A stretch of 64,000 bases of DNA from positions 1 through 64,000 of the forward strand of contig JAJCYD010000001.1 of NCBI GenBank assembly GCA_029263125.1, given 5' to 3'. This document shows positions 47,951-56,432 of the stretch, piece by piece. The notes beneath the pieces are model-generated. The model ran no database searches. It was not told the DNA's origin and was given only the letters and a program-made list of their open reading frames with translations. Position numbers and translations under genes: made by a program. Position 1 is the first letter of the stretch, and each line of letters begins with the position of its first letter. The stretch comes from Solirubrobacteraceae bacterium (GTDB lineage: Bacteria > Actinomycetota > Thermoleophilia > Solirubrobacterales > Solirubrobacteraceae).

Positions 47951-47974
47951 GGGGCCGGGCACATGCCCGGCCCC
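47951..47974. terminator. hairpin GGGGCCGGGC-ACAT-GCCCGGCCCC
   Basis: 10-bp perfect stem shortly after the stop of the 46939-47919 gene. Confidence 0.6.
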
Positions 47975-48433
47975 TCCGCGTGTACGCCCGGCATGGGCGG
48001 CAGCTTGGGGGTGTGAGTCCGTGAAGGTGATGATCCCGACACAAGCCGAAGGCAACTGCATCGTCGTGAGGCGGGGTGGGAAGCCGATGACGTGATGGTC
48101 CAAGTCAGCACAGTGAGCGGGCGGGCCAGCGCGTCATGGCGAACATCACGCGGTTTGTTGAGAAGCGCCTGAAGCTGCGCGTCAACCGCGAGAAATCGCG
48201 GGTCGACCGTGCCACGAAACGAACCTTGGGTTCTCGCGGTGATCGCAACACGGGGCTGACGGGGAGCGCGCTGAGGGGTCGTCCGACGTTGGTGGTGGGG
48301 TGCGCGTCGGTCGGCGCGGAGGCGAGCCCGTAGGGCGAGCCGCAGCGGCGATCGACGCGAGCGCGTCGCCGACCCCCCCTCTGCGGGTGGGTTGGCGTCG
48401 CGGATCCTGCTACCGAGGTTCCCGGGGGTGTCG

Positions 48434-49589
48434 ATGGTCCGCTTCTCCAACGCGCAGGTCGCCGAGGCGATCCAGCCGTTCTGGGCTGCGCTACAGCGCG
48501 GCGAGTTCATCTCCGACGCGGCGCTGGAGGCCGGCACGTATCGCAAGCAGGGCACTCGCTGGGTGGCCGCGTGCGGCGGGGTGCGCCCGCGCCGCGGCCG
48601 CGGTCTGAAGGGCCGCTGCCTGTCCTTCTCAGAGCGCGAGGAGATCGCGCTGGCCCGCGCGCGCGGCGAGACGATCCGCGTGATCGCCCGACGCCTGGGC
48701 CGCGCGCCGTCAACGGTCTCACGCGAGCTCAGGCGCAACGCCGACCACGGCGGCAGCTACCGCGCGACGACCGCGCACGCGCTCGCCTACGAGCGCGTCG
48801 CGGCCCAAGCCGGCGAAGCTCGCGACGAACCTCGCGCTGCGCGAGCTCGTGCAGGACGATCTGACGCGGCGCTACTCGCCCGAGCAGATCGCCGGCCGGT
48901 TGCGCCGCCAGTTCCCCGACCAGCCGGAGATGTGGGTGTCCACGGAGACGATCTACCAGTCGCTGTACGTGCAGTCGCGCGGCGCGCTCAATCGCGAGCT
49001 GACCAAGCACTTGCGCACCGGCCGCGCGCTGCGCAAGCCCGGTCGCACGACCGGCCAGCGCAAGAACCGCATCCTCGACATGGTCAACATCGCCGAGCGG
49101 CCGGCCGAGGCCGACGACCGCGCGGTACCCGGCCACTGGGAAGGCGATCTTGTGATCGGCAAGCGCAACGCCACCGCGATCGGCACGCTCGTCGAGCGCA
49201 CGACCGGCTTCGCGATGCTCGTCGCATTGCCCGACGGCTACAAGCCCGAGCACGTCGCGCCCGCTCTGACCAAGAAGATCCAGACGCTGCCCGACGCGCT
49301 ACGCCGCTCGCTGACCTGGGACCAAGGCCCGGAGATGCGCGACTGGAAGCAGGTCCGCGTCGACGAGGGCATCGAAGTGTTCTTCTGCGACCCGCACGCA
49401 CCGTGGCAGCGCGGCTCCAACGAGAACACCAACGGGCTGCTGCGCCAGTACTTCCCCAAGGGCACCGACTTCAACTCGGTCACCGAAGCCCAGCTCGACG
49501 CCGTCGCCGACGAACTCAACGACCGGCCGCGCAAGCGCCTCGCCTTCGCCAAACCAATCGAAGAGATCTCAGAGCTGCTGTTGCAATGA
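48434..49589 (+). pseudogene. IS30-family transposase with an internal frameshift near 48800
   Basis: N-terminal HTH frame (SFSEREEIALARARGETIRVIARRLGRAPSTVSRELRRN) and C-terminal DDE frame (GHWEGDLVIGKRNATAIGTLVERTTGF...HAPWQRGSNENTNGLLRQYFPKG) lie in different frames. Confidence 0.8.
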
Positions 49590-49684
49590 CCGCCAGAATC
49601 CGCCGAACCTCAGTCGGGACAGCGCGGGTGTGGGGACGCTACGGCTCTGCTCGAGGCCGGACCCTCGGCTCTAAGGTCATCGTC

Positions 49685-50050
49685 GTGGACCACCTTCCGA
49701 AGCTGGTAGATGCGCTCCCGACGCTGGCCGCTGCGCTGCGGGACTCCTTGCTTCGCGAAGGAGACGCTGAGCTGGCGGCGCAGGTCGATGAGGTCCGCAT
49801 ACACGCCACCTGTGGATGCGACGAGGAGGGATGCCTTTCGGTGTACGTCGCCGCGGCTCGGGGAGCACCGTGCGGCGACACCTATCGCGTGGTGATGCCC
49901 GATGCGGTTGTCACGATCGGCGTCTGTGCCGAGCAAATCGAGTACATCGAGGACGGCGTGCTTCAAGAGGCTGACGACACCCCGGACCGGAGGCGTGAGT
50001 ACCGCGCTCTCGAGGGCACGGTGCCGACTCGCCTGCCGACCGACCTATGA
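49685..50050 (+). CDS. hypothetical protein
   Basis: VDHLPKLVDALPTLAAALRDSLLREGDAELAAQVDEVRIHATCGCDEEGCLSVYVAA; coherent composition, GTG start. Confidence 0.5.
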   Translation: MDHLPKLVDALPTLAAALRDSLLREGDAELAAQVDEVRIHATCGCDEEGCLSVYVAAARGAPCGDTYRVVMPDAVVTIGVCAEQIEYIEDGVLQEADDTPDRRREYRALEGTVPTRLPTDL

Positions 50051-50329
50051 GATCGCTGATCGTCCGGGATATGCGGCGACGCCGGTAGCCGGTCGTCGAC
50101 CGGAATGTGTGGAGGCACCGCACTGCCTCGGGCAGCGTCGCGGTGGGTGCGGTTCCGATAGAGCCGTCCGAAAGGAAGTCCCGGACCGGGACGTCATACG
50201 GGTTGCGTTCGCAGCTTGCCTGTCGGATTTCGGCCGACCGGCCATAATGCGGTCTTGGCTGACGCTGGAGGCCGCTTTTCGACGTGCTGGCGCTTTGCAG
50301 GCCGATCGCGGGCGCAAGGACGGCCGGCT

Positions 50330-53300
50330 CTAATGTCTGCCGCCGGCGGCGCTGGTGGGCTGCTTGGGCCACCATGCCTCGGGCAGCAGTGCTACTGCTT
50401 CGGCGTCACACGCGAGGGCGCCGTCTGGCGTCTCGGGGGGTACGGGCGCCATCCGCAGCGCGTATGCGTGGCCGCCGAGGATCCAGTCGATGCAGGTGAA
50501 GGCGGTGTGGGTGCGTCCGTAGTACTGGTAGGTCTGGCGGTCGTGGCCGCTGATTCCGACGCCGGCGGTCATGACGTCGTTGGCGCGGGCGAGCAGGCGC
50601 AGCGCGCTTCTGGGGGAGCTGGCGACGAAGACGACGAGCGGGCGGGCGGTCGCGAAGGTTCGGGTGCGTAGGCACCAGCCGGCGAGGAAGTGGTCATAGG
50701 CGATGAGCTTGTTGGTGTTGTAGGAGGCGTCGTCGGTGCGGTCGATCTCCAGGAGCATCGTCAGTGAGCGTCGTTGTCCTGCGAGGTGCCCGGTCATCTG
50801 GACGATGGCGTCTGGTTCGACGACACCTGAGGCGGCCGAGAGTGCTTCGCCGGTGACAGTCAAGCCGCAGCGGCCGGTGAGGTCTTCTAGGCGGATGCGT
50901 TTGTCGCGGCGGTCGTTGTGGGCCATGCCGACGTCCAAGCGGCCGCCGGGCATCATCGGTGTGCGCCAGACGGTCTTGACGTCCGTTCCGCCGAACTGGC
51001 GCAGCGCGCCGATGACGAGCTGCACGGCGAGGGTGTGCGCGACGGTGCTGCCGCGCCCTGGGGCGGGCAGGTTGCGGTCGGGTTTTAGGTAGTCGGGTGG
51101 TCGCTGGTCGCCGCGGAGCTTTTGGTGTTCGAGGCGTAGCCATTCGCGGCCGCGTGCGCTGACGGCGTAGACGGTCGCCGGCCGGCCGCCGCGGCGTTCA
51201 AGCGTCAGCGCGCTTGAGCTGATCAGGCCGCGGTCGTGCAGTCCTTCGCGCAGGAGCTGGCGCAGGCGGCGTTCCTTGGGTGGCTTGCTGATCAGCGCCG
51301 CCAGGCACGGTGCGGCGCTGAGCGGCAGCCTGGCGAGGGTCTCGAGGATCTGCTGCTCCTGCGTGCTGAGCGTGAGCGTCGTGAGGTCGGTCTGCCAGGC
51401 GGAGTCTGTGTGCTTTGCCAGCTCGCGGCGTCGTGCCGTGTTCGCGGCGGCCTTGGCGGCGGCTTCGATCTTGTCTTCGCTGCGGCCGTCGGCGCGTGCC
51501 TCAAGCGCCGCGGTCGATCGCGCCGCGCGCGCGGCTGCTTCGGCGTCTTTGATCGCTGCGTCGTCGGCGTTCTTCCATTCGCCCAATGCCGTGATCTGCT
51601 CGACGGAGGCCGCGTAGGCGACGGCGTCCGCGACGACGCCGGGCAGGGCAGGGAGGTCGTCGCGTGGGGCTGGACGTTCGGTCGGTCGCATCGCCCAGTC
51701 CAACAGCTCGATCGCCGTCGCGGCGGCCGGTGCTGGGCGTGGCGGGGTGCGTTCGATGCGGGCACCGCCAACGGCGACATCCCGCGCCTCGCGTTCGGGC
51801 GCCGGTGGCAACTCGGTCGCGTCTTCGTCGTGAGTCCGGCGGATGCTGCCCCATTCCCGTGCGGAAGCCTCGCTGGCAGGCTGCGGCGGGGTGCCGCGAC
51901 GTCCGATGGTGTCGCGCGCGACCTGCGCGGCCTCGTCGCGCTCGCGAACGGGCTGCCGCGGAGCGTCGGACGGCCCGCCGAGCCCTTCGGGGATCACGGG
52001 CGGTGCGTCGCGGCTGACCTCGGATGCCGGCGGGTCCCCGAGAACCTCGCGCATCTGTTCGTAGTGGATGTCGCGCCAGGTGGATGCGATCTGGTGCAGT
52101 GGTGTCATCGCGATCGAGCGGTGCGTGAAGACCGGTAGCGCGGTCGTGCCGCCCAGCGCGGTCGTCCCTCCCAATGCGGCGGAATATTGGCCGTTTGACA
52201 TGACGCGGGCGCTGGCGGTGTAGTCCTCAAGGGCCATCAGCGACGCCGGGTTGATCGACATGCGTGCCTGGCTGACGGGGTCCCCGCGGACCATCGAGTC
52301 ATGCACCGGCCGGCCGACCAGGCAGGCGGCCTCGGCGTCAGCGGGGTCGGCCATGCGAAAGTAGATCTTGGTCTGCAACAGGTTTGAGACGGCGTCCAGG
52401 ACGTACTGGTGGATGCCGCTGCTCTTGATCGACGCGCCGATCTGCGCGAGGTACTGCGTGGCGGCCGCGACGCAGAAGCCGGCCTCGCGGTGGCGGCTGA
52501 CCATCTGCATCAGCGTCTTGGTGATAACGGTGTGCGCCTCGTCGATCAGCAGGCTGACCCGGGGCCGGGTGGGTTCGGGCATGCTGATCTGGCGGTCGAG
52601 TTGCGCGTCGATCATGTGGACGAGGAAGTTGACGAGGATCGTCGGGCTGTCCTGACCGAGAATGTCGGTGCGGGGGTTGACGATCAGGATGTCGTGCGCC
52701 TCGATCACCGACCGCAACGACAACCGCGACGGATGGCCGACGAAGTCGCGGACCGCCGCGTGCGACGTCACCAGTGGGCCGAGCTTGTTGGCCGGTGGCT
52801 GCAGCCGGTCCTCCAAGCGAGCGAGGTTGTTGCGCGCAAGCGCGGGCAGCTCGTAGAGCAGCATCTCGGCGGCGTTTCGTAGCCCGGGGATCTGCTGGCA
52901 GGCGCGGCCGGCGGCCTGATGCCACGGGTTCGGCTTGGGGCCGGCGCGGCGGTCACCGGGGCTGGTCGCGAGCCGGTCGGTTGGCGCGAGCATCTTGTGC
53001 AGCACCTCAAAGGAGCCGCCGAACCCGTGCTGCTCGGGGTTCGTGGCGGCCTTGCGGTGACGTGCGTCGTGCTCAAACCAGGCGATCGCCATCGTGCCGA
53101 TGACCGAGCGTTCGATGATGTCCTGAGAGGACTGAAAGATCTGATCTTCAAAGAGGTCCATGAGCGCGTGGACGACCATCCCGGCGATCCGCACGAACTC
53201 ATTCGGCAGCTTCGCGAGCGTCCAGCCGGGCTCGACATGCAGCGGCGTCAGCCCAAACGCAGGGTCGGCGAGATCCAGGTACCACAGGCGTTTGGTACCG

Positions 53301-53620
53301 TCGCGCCAGAGCTGTGCGGAGTGGTCGAAGTAGCGCTTGGGCAGGTCGGGCGGGATCATCCGCAGCAGCCGCTCAGCCAGCGAGCCCTTCATGTCAAAGA
53401 CGATCGTCGCGGTGTTCGGGGAGAGCACGTCTCCCTCGACGAACTTCTGCAAGGTGGCGGTCTTCCCGGACCCTTGGCCGCCGGCGATGATCACGCCCTT
53501 GCGGCGATCCTCATGCGTCAGCGACCAACGCACCCGTGGCGGCGCGATCCCGATGTCGACCATCGGATCCGTGCGGCCCGCGGGCAGCATCGGGCGAGAC
53601 GCCTGGGTCGCGGTTGGCAT
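50330..53620 (-). CDS. VirD4/TraG-like conjugation coupling ATPase with a C-terminal replication-relaxation-like domain
   Basis: Walker A GGQGSGKT, Walker B VSLLIDEAH; C-terminal HTH-like region then HTLAVQLVIGAL...RRSLTMLLEIDRTDDASYNTNKLIAYDHFL. Confidence 0.8.
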   Translation of the reverse strand: MPTATQASRPMLPAGRTDPMVDIGIAPPRVRWSLTHEDRRKGVIIAGGQGSGKTATLQKFVEGDVLSPNTATIVFDMKGSLAERLLRMIPPDLPKRYFDHSAQLWRDGTKRLWYLDLADPAFGLTPLHVEPGWTLAKLPNEFVRIAGMVVHALMDLFEDQIFQSSQDIIERSVIGTMAIAWFEHDARHRKAATNPEQHGFGGSFEVLHKMLAPTDRLATSPGDRRAGPKPNPWHQAAGRACQQIPGLRNAAEMLLYELPALARNNLARLEDRLQPPANKLGPLVTSHAAVRDFVGHPSRLSLRSVIEAHDILIVNPRTDILGQDSPTILVNFLVHMIDAQLDRQISMPEPTRPRVSLLIDEAHTVITKTLMQMVSRHREAGFCVAAATQYLAQIGASIKSSGIHQYVLDAVSNLLQTKIYFRMADPADAEAACLVGRPVHDSMVRGDPVSQARMSINPASLMALEDYTASARVMSNGQYSAALGGTTALGGTTALPVFTHRSIAMTPLHQIASTWRDIHYEQMREVLGDPPASEVSRDAPPVIPEGLGGPSDAPRQPVRERDEAAQVARDTIGRRGTPPQPASEASAREWGSIRRTHDEDATELPPAPEREARDVAVGGARIERTPPRPAPAAATAIELLDWAMRPTERPAPRDDLPALPGVVADAVAYAASVEQITALGEWKNADDAAIKDAEAAARAARSTAALEARADGRSEDKIEAAAKAAANTARRRELAKHTDSAWQTDLTTLTLSTQEQQILETLARLPLSAAPCLAALISKPPKERRLRQLLREGLHDRGLISSSALTLERRGGRPATVYAVSARGREWLRLEHQKLRGDQRPPDYLKPDRNLPAPGRGSTVAHTLAVQLVIGALRQFGGTDVKTVWRTPMMPGGRLDVGMAHNDRRDKRIRLEDLTGRCGLTVTGEALSAASGVVEPDAIVQMTGHLAGQRRSLTMLLEIDRTDDASYNTNKLIAYDHFLAGWCLRTRTFATARPLVVFVASSPRSALRLLARANDVMTAGVGISGHDRQTYQYYGRTHTAFTCIDWILGGHAYALRMAPVPPETPDGALACDAEAVALLPEAWWPKQPTSAAGGRH

Positions 53621-54934
53621 CTATACCCCGTCTCCGACGATTTCGCCGACGAGAACCTCTTCGTCCTCCGCGGGCACCTCGATCGTCGTGCGGAACCCAC
53701 GCGCATGCTGTTCGGCAGTCGGGGGCATCGGTAGTCCGCGGTGCTGGCCGCGCGGGAGCGCGGCCGGGGCGGGCAGGTGCGGGACGGTGTTGCGCGCCAG
53801 CGGCAGGTCGTGCTCGCTGCCCAGCGACGGCAGCTCGATGAACAACCCGAGCTCACCGGTGAACCACAAGGTCGCGCCCGTCTGATCGGGCAGGATCGGT
53901 GGTGTGGCGCGTGGCCAGCGGCGGCGGTAGAGCTTCTGGCGGATGACCATCTGGCGCTCGACGAACGTGTTGACACCGCGCATCGATAACGCCGGGCTGA
54001 CCAGCAGCCGGCACACGGCCTGCAGATCCCCGTAGCGGCCGGGGTCGCTGCCCGGTCGCCGTTGGACGGCGGATTGCAGCTCGACGAAGCACAGCGCGCC
54101 GCCACCACTGCGCTGGGCCTCGACGACGTCGGCGCTGACCGCCGAATTCTGATGCTCGGTGCTCTCAGCCAGGCGTCGCAGCCGTCGGGCGGCGAGCGAA
54201 TCGACGGATTCATCGGCCGGCAACAGACACCACCGCACGCAACTGAGCAGGCCCTCGTTGCCGGCCTTCTGCTGCTGGCGGATCACGGTCGCCATCACCG
54301 AACGGGCGTTTGAATGATCGGGGCTTCCGCTCGACCCGCCGACCGGGAGCACCCAGTCGCGGGCCTTGCGCACCCGCAGCACATGCGCGGCCTCAAAGCG
54401 CGGTGCCTCAAAGCGCACCGGCTCCCCCGTCTCAAGGTCACTACGGACCGTCAGGTTGGGGTAGGCGCGGCGCAGCGCGGCCAGCGCCGGATCGAGGGTC
54501 TCGGGTTCACAGAGGACCATCAGCAGCGCGTTGCCGGTCTCCCCCGGTGTTGTCGGTGGGACGTGCCAGGACTCGATCGCAAGCCACGGCTGCCCGCCTG
54601 CCACGCGCTCGACGAGCGTTGAGCGCAGGGCTTGGACGAGTGCTTCTGCGGCTGCTGCGACCTCGTCGTGGGTGGCCTCGTCGGCCTGGCCGAGCACGAG
54701 CTGAAAGCGCACCATGTCGCGCCGCTTGCGTGCGCGCAGGCGCTGGACGACCATCACGACGACGAGGGTGAGCGCGATCACGCCGATCGCGGCGGCAGCG
54801 AGAACGTAGACGCGGATCTCAAGCCACATCTCCCGCAGCCCCTCGACGCCGGTCATCATCCCCGAGCCGACGACGAGCACCGTCAGAAACAGCACGCTGC
54901 CGACCAGGATCGCGATCGGGCGCCAAGCGATCAC
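53621..54934 (-). CDS. membrane-anchored T4SS-associated protein (partner of the coupling ATPase)
   Basis: Two N-terminal TM segments then a soluble region; directly upstream of the coupling ATPase; GTGA overlap with the preceding gene. Confidence 0.6.
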   Translation of the reverse strand: MIAWRPIAILVGSVLFLTVLVVGSGMMTGVEGLREMWLEIRVYVLAAAAIGVIALTLVVVMVVQRLRARKRRDMVRFQLVLGQADEATHDEVAAAAEALVQALRSTLVERVAGGQPWLAIESWHVPPTTPGETGNALLMVLCEPETLDPALAALRRAYPNLTVRSDLETGEPVRFEAPRFEAAHVLRVRKARDWVLPVGGSSGSPDHSNARSVMATVIRQQQKAGNEGLLSCVRWCLLPADESVDSLAARRLRRLAESTEHQNSAVSADVVEAQRSGGGALCFVELQSAVQRRPGSDPGRYGDLQAVCRLLVSPALSMRGVNTFVERQMVIRQKLYRRRWPRATPPILPDQTGATLWFTGELGLFIELPSLGSEHDLPLARNTVPHLPAPAALPRGQHRGLPMPPTAEQHARGFRTTIEVPAEDEEVLVGEIVGDGV

Positions 54935-55515
54935 GTCAACACAACCTCGACGACCGCCCCCACCGCGAGCACCACACAGGCAAACCTCAGCGCGTGCGCC
55001 AGCCGCTTGGACACGGCAGCCGAGTCGGTGCTGCGAAACGCGTGCCAGCCGGCCGCGCAGCACACGCCCAGCGCGCTGACCTCAAGGATCCACCAGGCCG
55101 CGGCGCTTGCAAGCCATCTGGGGTCAAGGCCGCCGACGAGGCCGATCACCAGGAGCGACCGTGTCACCGCGAGCGCGGCGACGCTGATCACGAGTCGTGC
55201 CCATCCGCGGCGGTCTCGCTTGGTGAGGCGGTGTGCGAAGACGCCCGCGAGGATCGGCAGGCAGCAGATCAGCAGGTTGTTGGCCCAGATCGAGATGACC
55301 GTCAGCACGCTCGCGTCGGTGCGCTGCTCATCGGCGATCAGCGACTGCCACGACCCGGGCGCCAGCACCCACACCACCAGCGCCGCCAGCAACACGGTCG
55401 CGATGGCGATTGCCGGTGCAATCGCGGAGGCGACCGTGAGGCGGCGGGCCGGGCGCGCCGCTGCCTGCCGGCTCAGTCCAGGTGCCTGCACAGCGCCTCC
55501 AGCCCCGACCGGCAC
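54931..55515 (-). CDS. multi-TM membrane protein of the T4SS cluster
   Basis: Several hydrophobic segments (SAIAPAIAIATVLLAALVVWVLA, LLICCLPILAGVF); embedded in the cluster. Confidence 0.6.
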   Translation of the reverse strand: MPVGAGGAVQAPGLSRQAAARPARRLTVASAIAPAIAIATVLLAALVVWVLAPGSWQSLIADEQRTDASVLTVISIWANNLLICCLPILAGVFAHRLTKRDRRGWARLVISVAALAVTRSLLVIGLVGGLDPRWLASAAAWWILEVSALGVCCAAGWHAFRSTDSAAVSKRLAHALRFACVVLAVGAVVEVVLT

Positions 55516-56432
55516 GCCCGCTCCCGTTCAGCCCACGAGCTCCGGGGGTCAAAGCGTGCGAGCCTTGCGACCGGGCAGCCGCGTGCCTCGCCGAGGCTTC
55601 GCAACGCGCGTGAGCCGACACGTTCACCGCCGGGCAGCCACGCGAGCACGAGCTCGCGCTCGGCGAGAACCTCGTGACTGAGCAACCGTCGGCGCGCGAC
55701 CTCGAGATCCTCGCAGCGCGCCGCCACGACCCACACGTGCAGGTCGCTGGCGGCCGCGTGGCGCGCGAGCAGCTCGTCGTCGGCGAGACCGAGGTCGATC
55801 GCGACGAGGCTGTGAGCGCCGCGTGCCGTGCGGACGAGCTTGTGCAGCGCGGTCCGTTGGGTCGCCGGATGTGCGCCTGCGAGCTCGTCGATCGCCGCGT
55901 CATCGACGCAGTCACGCACGAGCGCTGCGAGCTCATGGTCGGATGCGTCGCGCTGCACGCCGGTGGCTATTGTGGCGAGCAGCTTGCGAGCGGTCCGGTC
56001 AAGCGTGATCGCTGCCTGCGGCTCGTCGCTGATGACATGCACGCCATCGGCGCTCTCGGTGTAGGGACGGGCGAGGCGTCCCCCGGCGATCACGAGCTCG
56101 GCCGTGGTCTCGACAGAGGTCTGCGACCACGCGCCGGCGAGTCCTCCGAGTCCACCGCGAGTGCCGGCGGCGAGGTCGATCGCCACCGCCGGCCGGTCAC
56201 TCGCGCGGGTCACCGCGCCGCACGCAAGCAGCGCCACCGTCGACACGCCAGCCCCGCCCTGCACCCCGGCGAACGTCACGACCGCACCCGGCGCTGAACG
56301 CGCCACCGCACTGGAGCCCAGGCGGCTGGCCACGAGCTCGGAAGCGTTTCGCAGCGCCCGTCGCGTCGCCGCGGCGACGCGTGGGCGTGGCCCGTTGTCG
56401 CGCAGTGCGAGCGCGCGTGCGGCGGCGCTCAC
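55473..56432 (-). CDS. MinD/ParA-like P-loop ATPase
   Basis: VVTFAGVQGGAGVSTVALLACG deviant Walker A. Confidence 0.65.
   Translation of the reverse strand: MSAAARALALRDNGPRPRVAAATRRALRNASELVASRLGSSAVARSAPGAVVTFAGVQGGAGVSTVALLACGAVTRASDRPAVAIDLAAGTRGGLGGLAGAWSQTSVETTAELVIAGGRLARPYTESADGVHVISDEPQAAITLDRTARKLLATIATGVQRDASDHELAALVRDCVDDAAIDELAGAHPATQRTALHKLVRTARGAHSLVAIDLGLADDELLARHAAASDLHVWVVAARCEDLEVARRRLLSHEVLAERELVLAWLPGGERVGSRALRSLGEARGCPVARLARFDPRSSWAERERACRSGLEALCRHLD

Noticed and set aside
48394-49620. Terminal inverted repeats of the IS30 element
   Set aside because: Only a weak match (GCGGATCCTG versus GCGGATTCTG); not enough to define ends.
52140-52190. Short tandem repeat (ALGGTTALGGTT) in the coupling ATPase as a regulatory repeat
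   Set aside because: In-frame two-copy repeat inside coding sequence; likely simple slippage.
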